In this document: one piece after another, positions 9,365 through 19,274 of the stretch | How positions within the stretch are numbered: position 1 is the stretch's first letter | Layout of the letters: every line of letters begins with the position of its first letter | Assembly (NCBI RefSeq): GCF_014197055.1 | Contig: NZ_JACIEW010000002.1 | Span: 62,001 to 126,000 of the forward strand | DNA length: 64,000 bases | Direction of reading: 5' to 3' | Origin: Devosia subaequoris | GTDB taxonomy: Bacteria > Pseudomonadota > Alphaproteobacteria > Rhizobiales > Devosiaceae | Made by a program: the position numbers and the translations under genes | Notes under the pieces: model-generated | Database searches by the model: none | The model's input: the letters and a program-made list of their open reading frames with translations, nothing else | Told to the model about the DNA's origin: nothing

Positions 9365-10684
9365 CTAATGCTTGTTCCGGCGGTAGAGCGTGTCGAGCCA
9401 CACCGCAAAGACCAGAACCGCGCCAACCACGATGGACTGCAGCGGACTGTCGATCCCCATCAACACCATGCCCGACTGCAGCGACTGCATAACCACGGCC
9501 CCCAGCAACGCCCCGGCAATCGTGCCCACGCCACCAGCAAGGGAAGTGCCCCCGATAACCGCCGCGGCGATGACGTATAGTTCGTCTAGTGTACCCAAGG
9601 CATTCGTCGCTGCGTTCAGGCGGGCGGTCGAAATGGCGGCGGCGATGGCGCAGAGCGCGCCCATCAGCATGAAAATCTTGACGGTAACCCAGCGCGTGTT
9701 GATGCCGGCCAGTTCCGCCGCCTCGGGGTTACCGCCCATGGCATAGACATAGCGGCCAAAACGCGTGCGCGTCGTCAGAAACGTCATGACCACACCCACG
9801 CCAACCGCGATCAGAACCGGAATGGCAATCCCGTGAGAGATAAACAGCCCACCCTCAGGCACCGGGATTCCATTGGCCTCGGCGAACCGCTCGGCAATGC
9901 GCACCGGCCAGGGATAGGCGTTGGCGACCCAGACTGCTGCAATGGTCGCGCCGCAACCGATCACGGCCAGCGAGACTTCGGCCCAGACCGGGCGCTGCGG
10001 GAAATTGAACCGCTGGCGCTGGCGTCGACCAAAATATAACCCGATGATTATCGCAGCACAGGCCACGGCCGCGATCACCCAACTCCAGAGGGCGCCGATC
10101 GACCCATCCGGACCGCCCCCCATCAACTGGAAGGTCGAGTCCATCGGCGCGACCGTCCGGCCAGCGGTGACCCACCAGGCCGCCCCGCGCCAGACCAGAT
10201 ATCCGCCCAGCGTCACGATGAAGGCTGGCACGCGCAGATAGGCGATGATCGCCCCCTGCACGCCACCAATCCCCACGCCGACGGCCAGACCCGTGCCGAG
10301 GGACAACACCCAGATCAATGGATGCCCCAGACCCAATCCAAACTGGGTCGGCAGAATTTGCGTCTGCATCACGCCCATCACCATGCCCACCACGCCCAGT
10401 ATCGAGCCGACGGACAGGTCGATATTGCGGGTCACGATAACCAGCACCATGCCAGTGACCATCACCGCCACCGACGCGGTTTGCACCGACAGGTTCCACA
10501 GATTGCGCGGGGTCAGAAACAGCCCGCCCGAGAAGAAGTTGAAACCAATCCAGATGATGGCCAGCGCACCGATCATGCCCAGCAGGCGCGTGTCGATTTC
10601 GGTCGCGATCAAGAACCGCTGCAACGGATTTTGCACCGTCTGGCTCGGATGCGTGGTGCTTGCTATGGCGCGCAGTTCGGCCAT
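9365..10684 (-). CDS. xylH: Sugar ABC transporter permease (XylH type)
   Basis: The 439-residue inner-membrane permease has about ten hydrophobic helices and belongs to the BPD_transp_2 family. The [11 protein letters not shown] block, [30 protein letters not shown] (the loop that contacts the ATPase) and [18 protein letters not shown] are diagnostic of the ribose/xylose permease group. The insertion with [16 protein letters not shown] and the length above 400 fit XylH rather than RbsC. ATG 10684 has GGGGGA just upstream. The gene sits between the binding protein and the ATPase, as expected for an uptake operon for D-xylose or a related sugar. Confidence 0.9.
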   Translation of the reverse strand: MAELRAIASTTHPSQTVQNPLQRFLIATEIDTRLLGMIGALAIIWIGFNFFSGGLFLTPRNLWNLSVQTASVAVMVTGMVLVIVTRNIDLSVGSILGVVGMVMGVMQTQILPTQFGLGLGHPLIWVLSLGTGLAVGVGIGGVQGAIIAYLRVPAFIVTLGGYLVWRGAAWWVTAGRTVAPMDSTFQLMGGGPDGSIGALWSWVIAAVACAAIIIGLYFGRRQRQRFNFPQRPVWAEVSLAVIGCGATIAAVWVANAYPWPVRIAERFAEANGIPVPEGGLFISHGIAIPVLIAVGVGVVMTFLTTRTRFGRYVYAMGGNPEAAELAGINTRWVTVKIFMLMGALCAIAAAISTARLNAATNALGTLDELYVIAAAVIGGTSLAGGVGTIAGALLGAVVMQSLQSGMVLMGIDSPLQSIVVGAVLVFAVWLDTLYRRNKH

Positions 10685-10796
10685 CAATATCCCCCATGGA
10701 AGAAGCGCTCCGGCGAGCCGGGACGCGGTCTGATCACGCAAGTGCCGCAGCGCGTCACGCCGCGGCACTTGCTGGTCAGTCTAGTACAAGATGACC

Positions 10797-11831
10797 TCAG
10801 TCACACGCAGCGACGGAACCGGCCGCAACACCCTGGCAAACGACGTCCTTGGACACCCAGCCGGCATCGATCACGACGTTGAGGTTGTCCTGCGTCACAG
10901 GCACGGGCGCCAGCAACACTGCATTCATCTCGACGCCGTTCGGGCCGTCGGAGAATTTGGTCGCGTCTGTCACTTCGTCGAGGGCAGCACCGTCGGCCAG
11001 CTCAACCGCAATTTCAGCGGCTTTCTTGCCGAGCTCGCGCGCATCCTTCCACACCGACACCGTCTGGGTGCCCAGCGCGATGCGATTGAGGGCGGCATGA
11101 TCGCCATCCTGCCCGGAAACCGGCACTGAACCGGCAAGTCCCTGTGCGCTGAGTGCTGCGATTGCACCGCCGGCAGTACCGTCATTGGAAGCGACCACTG
11201 CGTCGACCTCGTTGTTGTTGGCGGTGAGGAACTGTTCCATGTTCCCCTGGGCGACTTCCGGGTTCCAGTTGTCGGTATAGGCCTCGCCAACATTGACGAT
11301 GGCACCGGAATCGATCGCGTCCTGAAGCACTTCCATCTGACCGGCAAACAGGAAATCGGCGTTCGGATCGGCCGAGTTGCCCTTGATGAAGACATAGTTG
11401 CCTTCAGGCTGGACTTCGAACACGCCGCGGGCCTGCATGCGACCCACTTCCTTGTTGTCGAAAGTCAGATAGAAGGCGTCCGGATTCTCGATCAGGCGGT
11501 CATAACCGACGACCGGGATACCTTCTGCGACGGCCGCAGCCACGGCGGGGCCAATGGCATCGCTGTCCTGAGCGAGGACGATCAGCGCATCTGCACCCTG
11601 GCTGATCAGGCTTTCAATATCGGTCAGCTGCTTGGAGGCGGACGATTGGGCGTCAGCCGAAATATATTCCGCGCCAGCGGCCTCAAGCGCGGCCTTGATG
11701 GCGGCTTCGTCGGTTTTCCAGCGCTCTTCCTGGAAGTTATTCCAGGACACACCAACGACAATCTGGTCCTGCGCGACAGCCGAGCCGAAAAGCACGGTGG
11801 ACGCCAGCAGAACTGCTGCAAATTTCTTCAT
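10797..11831 (-). CDS. xylF: Periplasmic sugar-binding protein (XylF type)
   Basis: The 344-residue protein starts with a Sec signal peptide ([21 protein letters not shown]) and is a periplasmic-binding-protein type I fold (Peripla_BP_4). [48 protein letters not shown] and [13 protein letters not shown] follow the D-xylose-binding protein, including the positions that contact the sugar ring. GGGAGGAC stands 5 bases upstream of ATG 11831. It is the first gene of the transporter operon and is divergent from the ROK regulator. No xylose isomerase or xylulokinase gene is present in the window, so the sugar is most probably xylose but not proven. Confidence 0.9.
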   Translation of the reverse strand: MKKFAAVLLASTVLFGSAVAQDQIVVGVSWNNFQEERWKTDEAAIKAALEAAGAEYISADAQSSASKQLTDIESLISQGADALIVLAQDSDAIGPAVAAAVAEGIPVVGYDRLIENPDAFYLTFDNKEVGRMQARGVFEVQPEGNYVFIKGNSADPNADFLFAGQMEVLQDAIDSGAIVNVGEAYTDNWNPEVAQGNMEQFLTANNNEVDAVVASNDGTAGGAIAALSAQGLAGSVPVSGQDGDHAALNRIALGTQTVSVWKDARELGKKAAEIAVELADGAALDEVTDATKFSDGPNGVEMNAVLLAPVPVTQDNLNVVIDAGWVSKDVVCQGVAAGSVAACD

Positions 11832-11985
11832 ATCTGTCCTCCCATGGGCAGATTTGCTGCCCGCAATGCAAGTTGGCGGTTTAACCCCAACCGGGCACCG
11901 CCTCCCTGCGCCCTGAGCATTAATTTTACTGCTCGAAAAAAGGTCTCGCATGTGCGGCCGCGACATGTCAACTTCATTTTCGGGC

Positions 11986-12001
11986 CTCGAAGAAATTCGA
12001 G
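11986..12001. promoter_or_regulatory. Candidate operator of the ROK regulator
   Basis: An inverted repeat CTCGAA-GAAA-TTCGAG lies in the 228-base gap between the divergent xylF-like gene and the ROK repressor. ROK repressors of the XylR/NagC type bind palindromic AT-centred sites in such gaps. It is 155 bases upstream of xylF and 59 bases upstream of the ROK start, so it could control both. Assignment is by position and symmetry only. Confidence 0.4.
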
Positions 12002-12059
12002 TGTTGCGATAAGGCGTGCACAATGCTGTCTTGAATATCGGGGTTGGGGAGAAGGCCGC

Positions 12060-13304
12060 TTGACGCGAAACGTCAGCGATAGTGATAGCGTCCGGCGGCA
12101 AAATCGCGGATTGATCCTGAGTGCGCTGCGCTCAGGCGGCCCTCAGTCGCGCACTGGTTTGGCAGGCGTTACAGGCCTTAGCCACGCCAGCGTCACAGCC
12201 ATCATGCAGGACCTTTTGGCGCAACGGATCGTCGAGGAACTTACCAGTTCCGAGCGCACCGATGGGCGCATGCGAGGCAGACCGGCGACCCTGGTAGGAT
12301 TCCATCGCGGGGCCGCATATGTGGCGCTGCTTGAAGTCGACGTGAATCGGCTGCGCGCTTCGCTTGTCGATTATTCTGGTGTGCTGGTGGACCGGATTGA
12401 AACGGCCATCTCACCATCAACCTTTGCCCAAACAACGCCCAGCGAATTTTTCACCTTGCACTTGGAAAGCCTTCGCGAACGGACGCCGCAGGCGGCCCAG
12501 ACCCTTCGCCGTGTCGCGATCAGCGTTCAAGGCATTCTCAGCTCAGATAGTAGTGGCCTTAAATGGTCCCCCATTGCCGGGCTGGCCGGATCTTCCTTTG
12601 CGCATGATCTTGCCGAGAATTCTGGACTGCCGGTCTCACTCTACAAACGCGGCAGGCTGTTGGCCGAGGGCACGCGCTGGCTCGATCCAGCACTGCACGA
12701 CTCTAGTGTGGCAACGGTCTTTGTCGGCTCAACGGTCGCGATGGGCCTCAGTCTGCACGGGCACATCACCGGTCGAAGCGAAGGCGGCGCCACCGAGTTC
12801 GGCCATATGAACCACGTGCCCAATGGCGCCCTTTGCCGTTGCGGCATGCGTGGATGCATCGAAGCCTATGCGGCCGATTATGGCATCTTGCGTACCAGCT
12901 ACTCGGTGCCCGAAACCACACCCCCTGCCCCCGCTGTTCCGGCGCAGCAGTTCGAAGCACTGATCCAGCGCGCAGAGGCCGGCGACAGAGACGCGACGCA
13001 TGGCTTCAACTTGGCCGGCCGCGCCATCGGCTATGGCTTGAGCCGCATGTTGGCGATGTTCGACCCCACCCATATCCTGATTGTCGGGCCAGGCGCGCGC
13101 GCTTTGGACCTGTTCCGACCCGAAATCGAGGCCGCGCTGTCCTCGTCCCTGGTTTGTAACATCAACGGACTACCCAAAATCCTCGCTCACCCCGACGAGC
13201 GCGAACCCATTTTCAGAGGCCTGATGATGAAGACCTTGTCGGCGCTCGACCAAACCGATTTTGCGGCGCTGGAATCGGGCAGCAGCGTTCAGCGCCGCGC
13301 CTGA
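12060..13304 (+). CDS. ROK family transcriptional repressor (XylR/NagC-like)
   Basis: About 414 residues. The N-terminus (about 10-70) is a winged helix-turn-helix ([36 protein letters not shown]), followed by a ROK sugar-kinase-like domain with the zinc motif [13 protein letters not shown]. The ATP-binding features of true ROK kinases are weak, as expected of a repressor. I chose TTG 12060 because GGGGAGAAGG lies 4-13 bases upstream and no ATG precedes the helix-turn-helix; an upstream extension of the frame overlaps the xylF signal-peptide region on the other strand. Divergence from the XylFHG operon suggests it controls sugar uptake, with the sugar as inducer. Confidence 0.85.
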   Translation: MTRNVSDSDSVRRQNRGLILSALRSGGPQSRTGLAGVTGLSHASVTAIMQDLLAQRIVEELTSSERTDGRMRGRPATLVGFHRGAAYVALLEVDVNRLRASLVDYSGVLVDRIETAISPSTFAQTTPSEFFTLHLESLRERTPQAAQTLRRVAISVQGILSSDSSGLKWSPIAGLAGSSFAHDLAENSGLPVSLYKRGRLLAEGTRWLDPALHDSSVATVFVGSTVAMGLSLHGHITGRSEGGATEFGHMNHVPNGALCRCGMRGCIEAYAADYGILRTSYSVPETTPPAPAVPAQQFEALIQRAEAGDRDATHGFNLAGRAIGYGLSRMLAMFDPTHILIVGPGARALDLFRPEIEAALSSSLVCNINGLPKILAHPDEREPIFRGLMMKTLSALDQTDFAALESGSSVQRRA

Positions 13305-13360
13305 CCCTCCCGGGCGAGACCGACGAGCCAAAAGCGTCGGCCCCTGAAGGACCTTGGCTT

Positions 13361-15247
13361 TCAGAGTTTGAGAAAATCGTGGAGCTGATCCGCAAGGACG
13401 ACCGGTTCAGCTTCAGCGCCATGCAGCACCAATTCGGCGTTTTCCGGCGGTTCGAAGGGTGAATCGATGCCGGTGAAATTCTTGATCTCGCCAGCTCGAG
13501 CCCGTTTGTAGAGTCCCTTGGGGTCGCGTGCCTCGCACACCTCAAGCGGGGTATCCACATAGACCTCTGTAAAGGCAGTATCCCCAGCGATCTCGCGTGC
13601 CAGCCGCCGCTCCTTTTCGAAGGGAGAGATGAATGACACCAGCACAATCAACCCGGCATCGGCCATCAGCCGCGCCACTTCGGCCACGCGACGAATGTTT
13701 TCGACACGCGCCGCTTCGGTAAAGCCTAGATCTTTGTTCAGGCCATGCCGGACATTGTCGCCATCCAGAATATAGGCGTGCCGCCCCTCGGCAGTCAGCC
13801 GCTTCTCGAGAAGATTGGCGACCGAGGACTTGCCCGAACCCGAAAGCCCTGTGAACCAGATAATACGAGGCGATTGCCCCTTCATCTGCGCCCGTACTTC
13901 CCGGTTCACATCAAAGGATTGGTAGGTCAGGTTCTGGGCGCGCCGCAGGCCGAAATCGATCGTCCCCGCTCCGAGCGTGGCATTAGAAATCCGGTCAACC
14001 AGAATGAATCCGCCAGTCAGCCCATTGCTCGCATAAGGATCGAAAGCAATCGGCTTGTCGGTGTTGAGCGTGACCGTGGCAACCTCATTAAGGTCGATTT
14101 TAGTAGCCGCCGTCTGTTCCAGCGTATTCACATTGGTTCGGAACTTGAGATCGGTGATAGTCGCCGGCACCGTCTGCGTGCCAATCTTGAGCAGATAAGA
14201 TCGCCCCGGATAGGCCGGCTCCTCGTTCATCCAGACCACCCTGGCCTGAAACTGGTTGGAATACTCCGGCGTCTCACCGGGCCGTGAAAGCACGTCACCA
14301 CGCGAGATATCCACCTCGCGATCGAGCACCAACGTCACCGCCTGACCGGCAATCGCGCGGTCAAGATCGCCACCCATAGTGACAATGCGGCTAACGACGG
14401 CCGGTTTGCGGGAGGCCGCGATCAGCACCTCGTCGCCCACAGCCACGGCCCCCGATGCCACGGTGCCCGAGAAGCCGCGGAAGTCGAGGTTGGGCCGGTT
14501 AACCCATTGCACCGGAAAGCGGAACTTCTCAGCAGTGCGGTCCTCTGCAACGTCAATGGCTTCAAGATAAGGCACCAGGGCCGCGCCCTCATACCAGGGC
14601 GTTTTCTCGCTGGGCCGCAGGATATTATCGCCTCGCAGCGCCGAAACCGGAACGGCGGCAAGCGTTTTGAAGCCCAACGGTGCCGCGAAAGCACGATATT
14701 CGGCAACGATCCGGTCAAAGGCCTCTTGGTCGTAGTCCACCAGATCAATCTTGTTGACCACTAGAACCACATGCTTCACCCCGATCAGCGACAGGATGAA
14801 ACTGTGCCGCCTGGTCTGGGTGAGCACGCCCTTGCGCGCATCGATCAACACCAGCGCCAGTTCGGCATTGGAGGCGCCCGTCGCCATGTTGCGAGTGTAC
14901 TGCTCATGGCCCGGCGTGTCGGCCACGATGAACTTGCGCTTGTCGGTCGAGAAGAACCGGTAGGCAACATCGATCGTGATGCCTTGTTCCCGCTCGGCAA
15001 CGAGGCCATCTACCAGCAGGGAAAAATCGATTCCCTCGTCACCCACCGTGCGGTTGTGGCTTTCTTTCTTGAGACTCGCCAACTGGTCATCAAGGATGAG
15101 CTGGCTGTCATAAAGCAGCCGCCCGATCAGGGTGGACTTGCCGTCATCGACGCTGCCGCAGGTAAGAAAACGTAACAGCGATTTTTCCGTCTGCTGGGCA
15201 AGCCACAGATCAAGATTGGTGTCGGCGGTAGCAGGAACTGCGGACAT
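13361..15247 (-). CDS. cysNC: Bifunctional sulfate adenylyltransferase large subunit / adenylylsulfate kinase (CysN-CysC)
   Basis: About 628 residues. The first 440 are CysN, an EF-Tu-like GTPase: G1 GSVDDGKSTL, G3 DTPGHEQYTRNM, G4 NKIDLVDYD. The last 190 are APS kinase: P-loop GLSGSGKSS and DGDNVRHGLNKDLGF. With CysD it uses GTP hydrolysis to drive ATP + sulfate to adenosine 5'-phosphosulfate (APS), then phosphorylates APS to PAPS, for cysteine synthesis or sulfation. The fusion is common in rhizobial NodQ and its relatives. ATG 15247 follows the cysD stop by two bases, so translation is coupled. The frame stays open upstream into cysD, but that part is not protein-like. Confidence 0.96.
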   Translation of the reverse strand: MSAVPATADTNLDLWLAQQTEKSLLRFLTCGSVDDGKSTLIGRLLYDSQLILDDQLASLKKESHNRTVGDEGIDFSLLVDGLVAEREQGITIDVAYRFFSTDKRKFIVADTPGHEQYTRNMATGASNAELALVLIDARKGVLTQTRRHSFILSLIGVKHVVLVVNKIDLVDYDQEAFDRIVAEYRAFAAPLGFKTLAAVPVSALRGDNILRPSEKTPWYEGAALVPYLEAIDVAEDRTAEKFRFPVQWVNRPNLDFRGFSGTVASGAVAVGDEVLIAASRKPAVVSRIVTMGGDLDRAIAGQAVTLVLDREVDISRGDVLSRPGETPEYSNQFQARVVWMNEEPAYPGRSYLLKIGTQTVPATITDLKFRTNVNTLEQTAATKIDLNEVATVTLNTDKPIAFDPYASNGLTGGFILVDRISNATLGAGTIDFGLRRAQNLTYQSFDVNREVRAQMKGQSPRIIWFTGLSGSGKSSVANLLEKRLTAEGRHAYILDGDNVRHGLNKDLGFTEAARVENIRRVAEVARLMADAGLIVLVSFISPFEKERRLAREIAGDTAFTEVYVDTPLEVCEARDPKGLYKRARAGEIKNFTGIDSPFEPPENAELVLHGAEAEPVVLADQLHDFLKL

Positions 15248-15249
15248 GA

Positions 15250-16161
15250 CTAGAAATACCCTTCCTGCTTCTTCTTCTCCATCGAGCCGACGCTGTCGCT
15301 GTCGATCAGCCGCCCTTCGCGCTCCGAAGTCCGGCTCGCCTGCATTTCCATGATGATGGAGGGCAGGTCGGCGGCTTCGGAACGGATCGCGCCCGTCAGC
15401 GGGTAGCAACCCAGCGTGCGGAACCGCACCACTTCCTCCTTGGGCGTTTCGCCCGGATTGAGCGGCAGGCGCTCGTCGTCGACCATGATGAGCGTGCCGG
15501 AACGCTCGACCACCGGCCGCGGACGAGCGAAATAAAGCGGCACAATCGGAATTTGTTCGGAATAGATATAGGTCCAGACATCGAGCTCGGTCCAATTCGA
15601 GATTGGAAACACCCGCATGCTCTCGCCCGGATTGAGCCGCGTGTTAAACGTCCGCCACAGCTCGGGCCGCTGGTTCTTGGGGTCCCAGGCATGGCTGGCA
15701 TTGCGATGCGAGAACACTCGTTCTTTGGCTCGCGACTTTTCTTCATCTCGGCGCGCCCCGCCAATGGCCGCGTCATAGCGCCCCGCTGTCAGCGCCTGGC
15801 GCAAAGCCGCGGTCTTCATAATGTCGGTGTAGCGTGAGGACCCATGGTCAAACGGGTTGATGCCGTCACGCACGCCATCCTGATTGGTGTGGGTGATCAG
15901 GTCGAACCCATATTCTTCAGCTGTCCTGTCGCGGAAAGCGATCATCTCGCGAAACTTGAACGTCGTGTCGACATGCAAGAGCGGGAACGGGATCTTGCTC
16001 GGAAAGAACGCCTTGCGCGCTAGATGCAGCAATACGCTCGAATCCTTGCCGATCGAATACATCATCACTGGCCGCTCAAAGCTTGCGGCAACTTCGCGCA
16101 GAATCTCGATGCTCTCGGCCTCAAGGGTCTGCAAATGCGTCAGTCGTTTCTGGTCCAACAC
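15250..16161 (-). CDS. cysD: Sulfate adenylyltransferase small subunit CysD
   Basis: The 303-residue protein is a PP-loop (PAPS reductase/ATP sulfurylase family) ATP sulfurylase subunit: [18 protein letters not shown] carries the PP-loop SxGKDS, followed by [14 protein letters not shown] and [15 protein letters not shown]. It forms the CysDN complex with the next gene. The start is taken at GTG 16161 (or TTG 16158), placing the family's [18 protein letters not shown] block near residue 10; no ATG is available and no good ribosome site is visible, so the start is uncertain. The C-terminus [12 protein letters not shown] is the normal family end, showing that the gene is complete. Confidence 0.95.
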   Translation of the reverse strand: MLDQKRLTHLQTLEAESIEILREVAASFERPVMMYSIGKDSSVLLHLARKAFFPSKIPFPLLHVDTTFKFREMIAFRDRTAEEYGFDLITHTNQDGVRDGINPFDHGSSRYTDIMKTAALRQALTAGRYDAAIGGARRDEEKSRAKERVFSHRNASHAWDPKNQRPELWRTFNTRLNPGESMRVFPISNWTELDVWTYIYSEQIPIVPLYFARPRPVVERSGTLIMVDDERLPLNPGETPKEEVVRFRTLGCYPLTGAIRSEAADLPSIIMEMQASRTSEREGRLIDSDSVGSMEKKKQEGYF

Positions 16162-16600
16162 TCGTATCCGGATATGGGGCCTGTCGGCGGAGATTTGCCT
16201 AGGTTTCGTACCCTCCCACGCCCTTGACCATCAACCCAAAAACTGCCCGAAACCCTTGTGCTACAGGGCCTTGAGGCAAATTAGTGCACCAATGGGGCAG
16301 CGCGTATGAAAGCCCACCCCAAGCGCCTTGCCCGCCGCATTGCGCAATGCGTACGCTCCCCAATTGGCAGAAAAAAAGTTCACGGGCCGCGGGTCTACGC
16401 ACGAGCGTAGCAGTCCATGTTTTTACCTGCTGTGCGGCCGCGTAGAGCGTCATTCGGATCATGATGAACACGTACTGTGAAGACGCACTCATGAGCGGCT
16501 CCAGGCAAGGAACCTGCATCTATCCGCTCTCCAGCGCGTGTTGAGCGAACAGTTCCGCTTCTGGATTTGTTTCTGGTTCAGCGTTCGCTGGGCGCTGGCG
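16162..16600. other. Long intergenic region upstream of cysD with a 16-bp palindrome
   Basis: Some 440 bases hold no convincing gene. They should contain the terminator of the DUF2336 gene and the promoter of cysDNC, since both genes are on the minus strand. A perfect palindrome, CGCATTGCGCAATGCG, lies at 16336-16351. An open frame on the minus strand at 16199-16519 has no ribosome site and odd composition, and I do not call it. Confidence 0.5.
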
Positions 16601-17806
16601 CTAAGCGGCCGGCAATTGCATCTGCGCCGGCTCTGCGCTCGAGGGCAGCGACATGACGGATTGGGTCGATCGTGCAAACGCAGCCATGACACCACGTGCA
16701 GCCTTGCGAGCCAGTATGATATTCTGCTCGTTGAGGTAGCAGAACACTTCTTCCAGCTCGGGCGGGATATCACCCTCATTCTCGCTGATCAGTTCCTCCG
16801 TCAGCGCCGTAATCACATAATGGCGCGCCGCCGCGTCGTCGGCGAGATCGGCAGAACGGGCATGCATTACCAGCCGGACCAGCAGGCCGCCGATCGCGGC
16901 AGATAGTCCGCAGCGGGCGAACAACGCCATGAGGACCGCGCGACTACCGCTTTCAAGCAGGGTGAACACCTTGTCCGCGCTGGTATTAGCCAGCCCACCG
17001 ATGCAGGCCGCAAAGAACAACACCCGCCCGGTCACGACCGCATGCAGCAGCAATCGCGCACTAACTTGATCTGCGCCCAGCAAATCATCGACAAACGCCG
17101 ATCGACCCGCTTCGGCGATACGCTCTCCGATCACCGCCACCGCTGTATCGGTGCCATTGCGGAGCACCCGACCCAGACGGTCAGCATTGAGCGCACCCTT
17201 GACGATACGACATCCGCGCAGGCTCTCGGCAACTTGGTGCACCAGAGCCAGTCGCGTCGGTCCCGGCAGGTCCTTCCGGGCAAGCAAGGCGCCACGATAT
17301 GCAGCGTCGGCGCCAAAGCTCCTGGCCAACTGGTCCAGGGTGGACGCCTCAATGTAGACGTCGTCGCGGCGCAGCAGGCGCAAGGTAATGCGCTGGTCAT
17401 GCCGGCCAATCAGCGCCGACGCCAGCCTTGGACTGACACGGGAGCGCTGCGCAATGGCCAGCAAGACATCGTGGTCGCCTCGAGCCACGTTCGGCAGGAG
17501 ATCGGCATCCACCAATACGGGTGAATATTGCAGCACGGCACGCGATATCACTGCACTGTCCTGCAGCAACGAAAGGATAATCGGACGAGGTGCCTGACGC
17601 GAATGCAAGAGGCCATAGGCCAGAGCCGCCCGAACCTTTACCGAGTTGTCATCGAGAAACCCGATCAACGCGGCATAAAGCGCCGCGTGCTCGTCGGCGG
17701 GCCCGCTGTGGTCGAGATAGGCGAGTGCCGCAAGATGAGCTGCATGCCCTCGCGCGTCACTGTCCTTGGACTGTGACAGTTCTGCAAATGCCTCGTAGCC
17801 GACCAT
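16601..17806 (-). CDS. DUF2336 domain-containing protein
   Basis: The roughly 401-residue protein is rich in leucine and alanine, with repeated helical segments resembling HEAT-like helices (VKVRAALAYGLLHSRQAPRPIILSLLQDSAVI-type blocks). This matches DUF2336 (PF10098), a family largely confined to Alphaproteobacteria and of unknown function. No signal peptide or membrane segment is seen. ATG 17806 has GGAGTGGAG 8-16 bases upstream; GTG 17818 is an alternative. It is a single gene with large gaps on both sides. A one-mismatch CtrA-like site lies upstream (see rejected list). Confidence 0.8.
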   Translation of the reverse strand: MVGYEAFAELSQSKDSDARGHAAHLAALAYLDHSGPADEHAALYAALIGFLDDNSVKVRAALAYGLLHSRQAPRPIILSLLQDSAVISRAVLQYSPVLVDADLLPNVARGDHDVLLAIAQRSRVSPRLASALIGRHDQRITLRLLRRDDVYIEASTLDQLARSFGADAAYRGALLARKDLPGPTRLALVHQVAESLRGCRIVKGALNADRLGRVLRNGTDTAVAVIGERIAEAGRSAFVDDLLGADQVSARLLLHAVVTGRVLFFAACIGGLANTSADKVFTLLESGSRAVLMALFARCGLSAAIGGLLVRLVMHARSADLADDAAARHYVITALTEELISENEGDIPPELEEVFCYLNEQNIILARKAARGVMAAFARSTQSVMSLPSSAEPAQMQLPAA

Positions 17807-18176
17807 TACGCACTCCACTCCGATGGAGCGAAGCTAGCGATCAAACTTTAAGGAACGGTTCACCATAACCGACTGCACTCGGCTCGGTATGGGCCCCAGG
17901 TCAGGCTGACTGTCAAATGCCTGCAGATACGGCGAAAAGTCGCGACAGCGCGTCCCAGAACACGAACACCATCACCCAGGACACAGGACCAGAGCCAGAA
18001 CAATCAACGCCCCTGGGCAAAGCACCTCCGAGCTCGCGCCCGCCTCGCGCGATGGGTGTGCCATCACTTTCCTCCACAAGGCCCTGATGCTCTTCGGCAG
18101 CCAAGGTTAGCCTCACTAGAGGGGGCATTGCCAGGATCGCCAACCCACACATTCGATCTAGATCGCCCTGTCCGGC
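17807..18176. other. Intergenic region without a recognisable gene
   Basis: This 370-base gap lies between the DUF2336 start and the transglycosylase stop, so it must hold the promoter of the former and the end of the latter transcript. A minus-strand open frame at 17913-18152 (79 codons) has no ribosome site and no family resemblance. I see no strong hairpin followed by a T-run. Confidence 0.45.
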
Positions 18177-18986
18177 TTATTGGGCGTACAGTTGAGTAAA
18201 GAATGCTGCCCCCTCCTGGCCGGCCTCCACCTCACCTTCAGGTTCATTCTTGAACAGGCCGGTGAAGGACATGTTTGCCGGCGAAAATCTTGAAGGCAAA
18301 GGGGGATCGGAGACTTGTTGCGCGGACTGATCGCCCCCGCCTGTCATCTGCTGCACGGCGAACCCGGCACTGTCGCCCGTTCCGTGTTTGGCCACCAGCA
18401 CCTGGTAAACCTGCCGAATGGTCCGGGCCTGACCGTCACCATCGAAAAATATGGCCCGATTGGCAGCTGCTTGCCGCGGAAAGAGTTGAACGGCGATCTG
18501 ATCGGGGTTCTGCAGCCCGGCCTTGAACATCCGCTCCGCGCCCTGCGCCCCCAGAAAATGCGCTATGTAAAGTTCACCAGCACTTGGCATCCGCCCAAAA
18601 TGGTTGCGCAGATACTCGCCATTGGTTCGGGTGAATGCCGCAGCGAGGTCTGCGGCGACCTGCGGATTTTCGCGCAATTGCAGGATCTGTTCCCGCCTGG
18701 CCTTATCGGCCACCACATAGTCGCCATCAGATGTGCGGGTGATTGCTTCGGCATAGGAATGATAACCCAATCGCGGGCCCTCTTCCTTCATCACCTGCAG
18801 CCAGGTCCCCTCAAGAAACTGGAACAGCCCCACAGCTGAAGAGGTGCTGGCCCGCGCCTGGGGATTAAGGCTGCTTTCCCGCATTGCCGTTTGCAGCAGA
18901 TAGTCGAAATCCACCCCGCTGCGGTTGCCCGCAGCGTTCAGAGCATTGGCCAGGCTCTGCGAAATGGAAATGGACTGCACGCCCAT
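18177..18986 (-). CDS. Lytic transglycosylase (SLT domain) protein
   Basis: The 269-residue protein carries an SLT-type lysozyme-like domain at about 20-130: YLLQTAMRESSLNPQA contains the catalytic Glu37, followed by SSAVGLFQFLEGTW (the GLFQ motif) and a downstream IAHFLGAQGAERMF block. Such enzymes cleave the MurNAc-GlcNAc bond of peptidoglycan. There is no signal peptide, which is like specialised flagellar or secretion-associated transglycosylases rather than envelope housekeeping enzymes. The last 90 residues are low complexity. A perfect CtrA-type box lies 51-65 bases upstream of ATG 18986, so cell-cycle or motility-linked expression is plausible. Confidence 0.85.
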   Translation of the reverse strand: MGVQSISISQSLANALNAAGNRSGVDFDYLLQTAMRESSLNPQARASTSSAVGLFQFLEGTWLQVMKEEGPRLGYHSYAEAITRTSDGDYVVADKARREQILQLRENPQVAADLAAAFTRTNGEYLRNHFGRMPSAGELYIAHFLGAQGAERMFKAGLQNPDQIAVQLFPRQAAANRAIFFDGDGQARTIRQVYQVLVAKHGTGDSAGFAVQQMTGGGDQSAQQVSDPPLPSRFSPANMSFTGLFKNEPEGEVEAGQEGAAFFTQLYAQ

Positions 18987-19036
18987 GGCAGATTGTCTCG
19001 ACGGGAATCACTGCCCAACACTAGCACTCAATCTCG

Positions 19037-19051
19037 TTAACGCCCTGTTAA
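19037..19051. promoter_or_regulatory. CtrA-type box upstream of the transglycosylase
   Basis: TTAA-CGCCCTG-TTAA followed by C matches the CtrA consensus TTAA-N7-TTAAC exactly. It is 51-65 bases upstream of the SLT gene start on the minus strand. CtrA is the cell-cycle and motility response regulator of Alphaproteobacteria; no ctrA gene lies in this window. Confidence 0.55.
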
Positions 19052-19274
19052 CCAAAACCTCCCTCGCGTCGTGCAACGTTAGATGAAGTAGTTTCTGGCG
19101 GTTTGATGTTCGATCGGCCGTCAGCGAGATCAATTGAAAGGCAATGTAAATTTCATGTCAGCAGCCATTGGGCGGTTTATAATCCCGACCGATTGTGACA
19201 CAGCTTTTCCCCAATTGGGGTCTAGGCGAAAACCGGATTCGGCCCTGCAAGCGGTGCCGCAAGCTGGAGAGCAC

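Noticed and set aside
16285..16299. NtrC-like TGCACCA-A-TGGGGCA near cysD
   Set aside because: The spacing and right arm do not fit the NtrC consensus, and no sigma-54 promoter with correct spacing is present.
16199..16519. 106-codon minus-strand frame upstream of cysD
   Set aside because: No ribosome site, rich in Cys, Trp and Gln without pattern, and in a region expected to be regulatory.
17848..17863. CtrA-like sequence TTAA-GGAACGG-TTCA upstream of DUF2336
   Set aside because: One mismatch in the second half-site; too weak without independent support.
17913..18152. 79-codon minus-strand frame between DUF2336 and the transglycosylase
   Set aside because: No start signal or motif; the hydrophobic end is short and may be chance.
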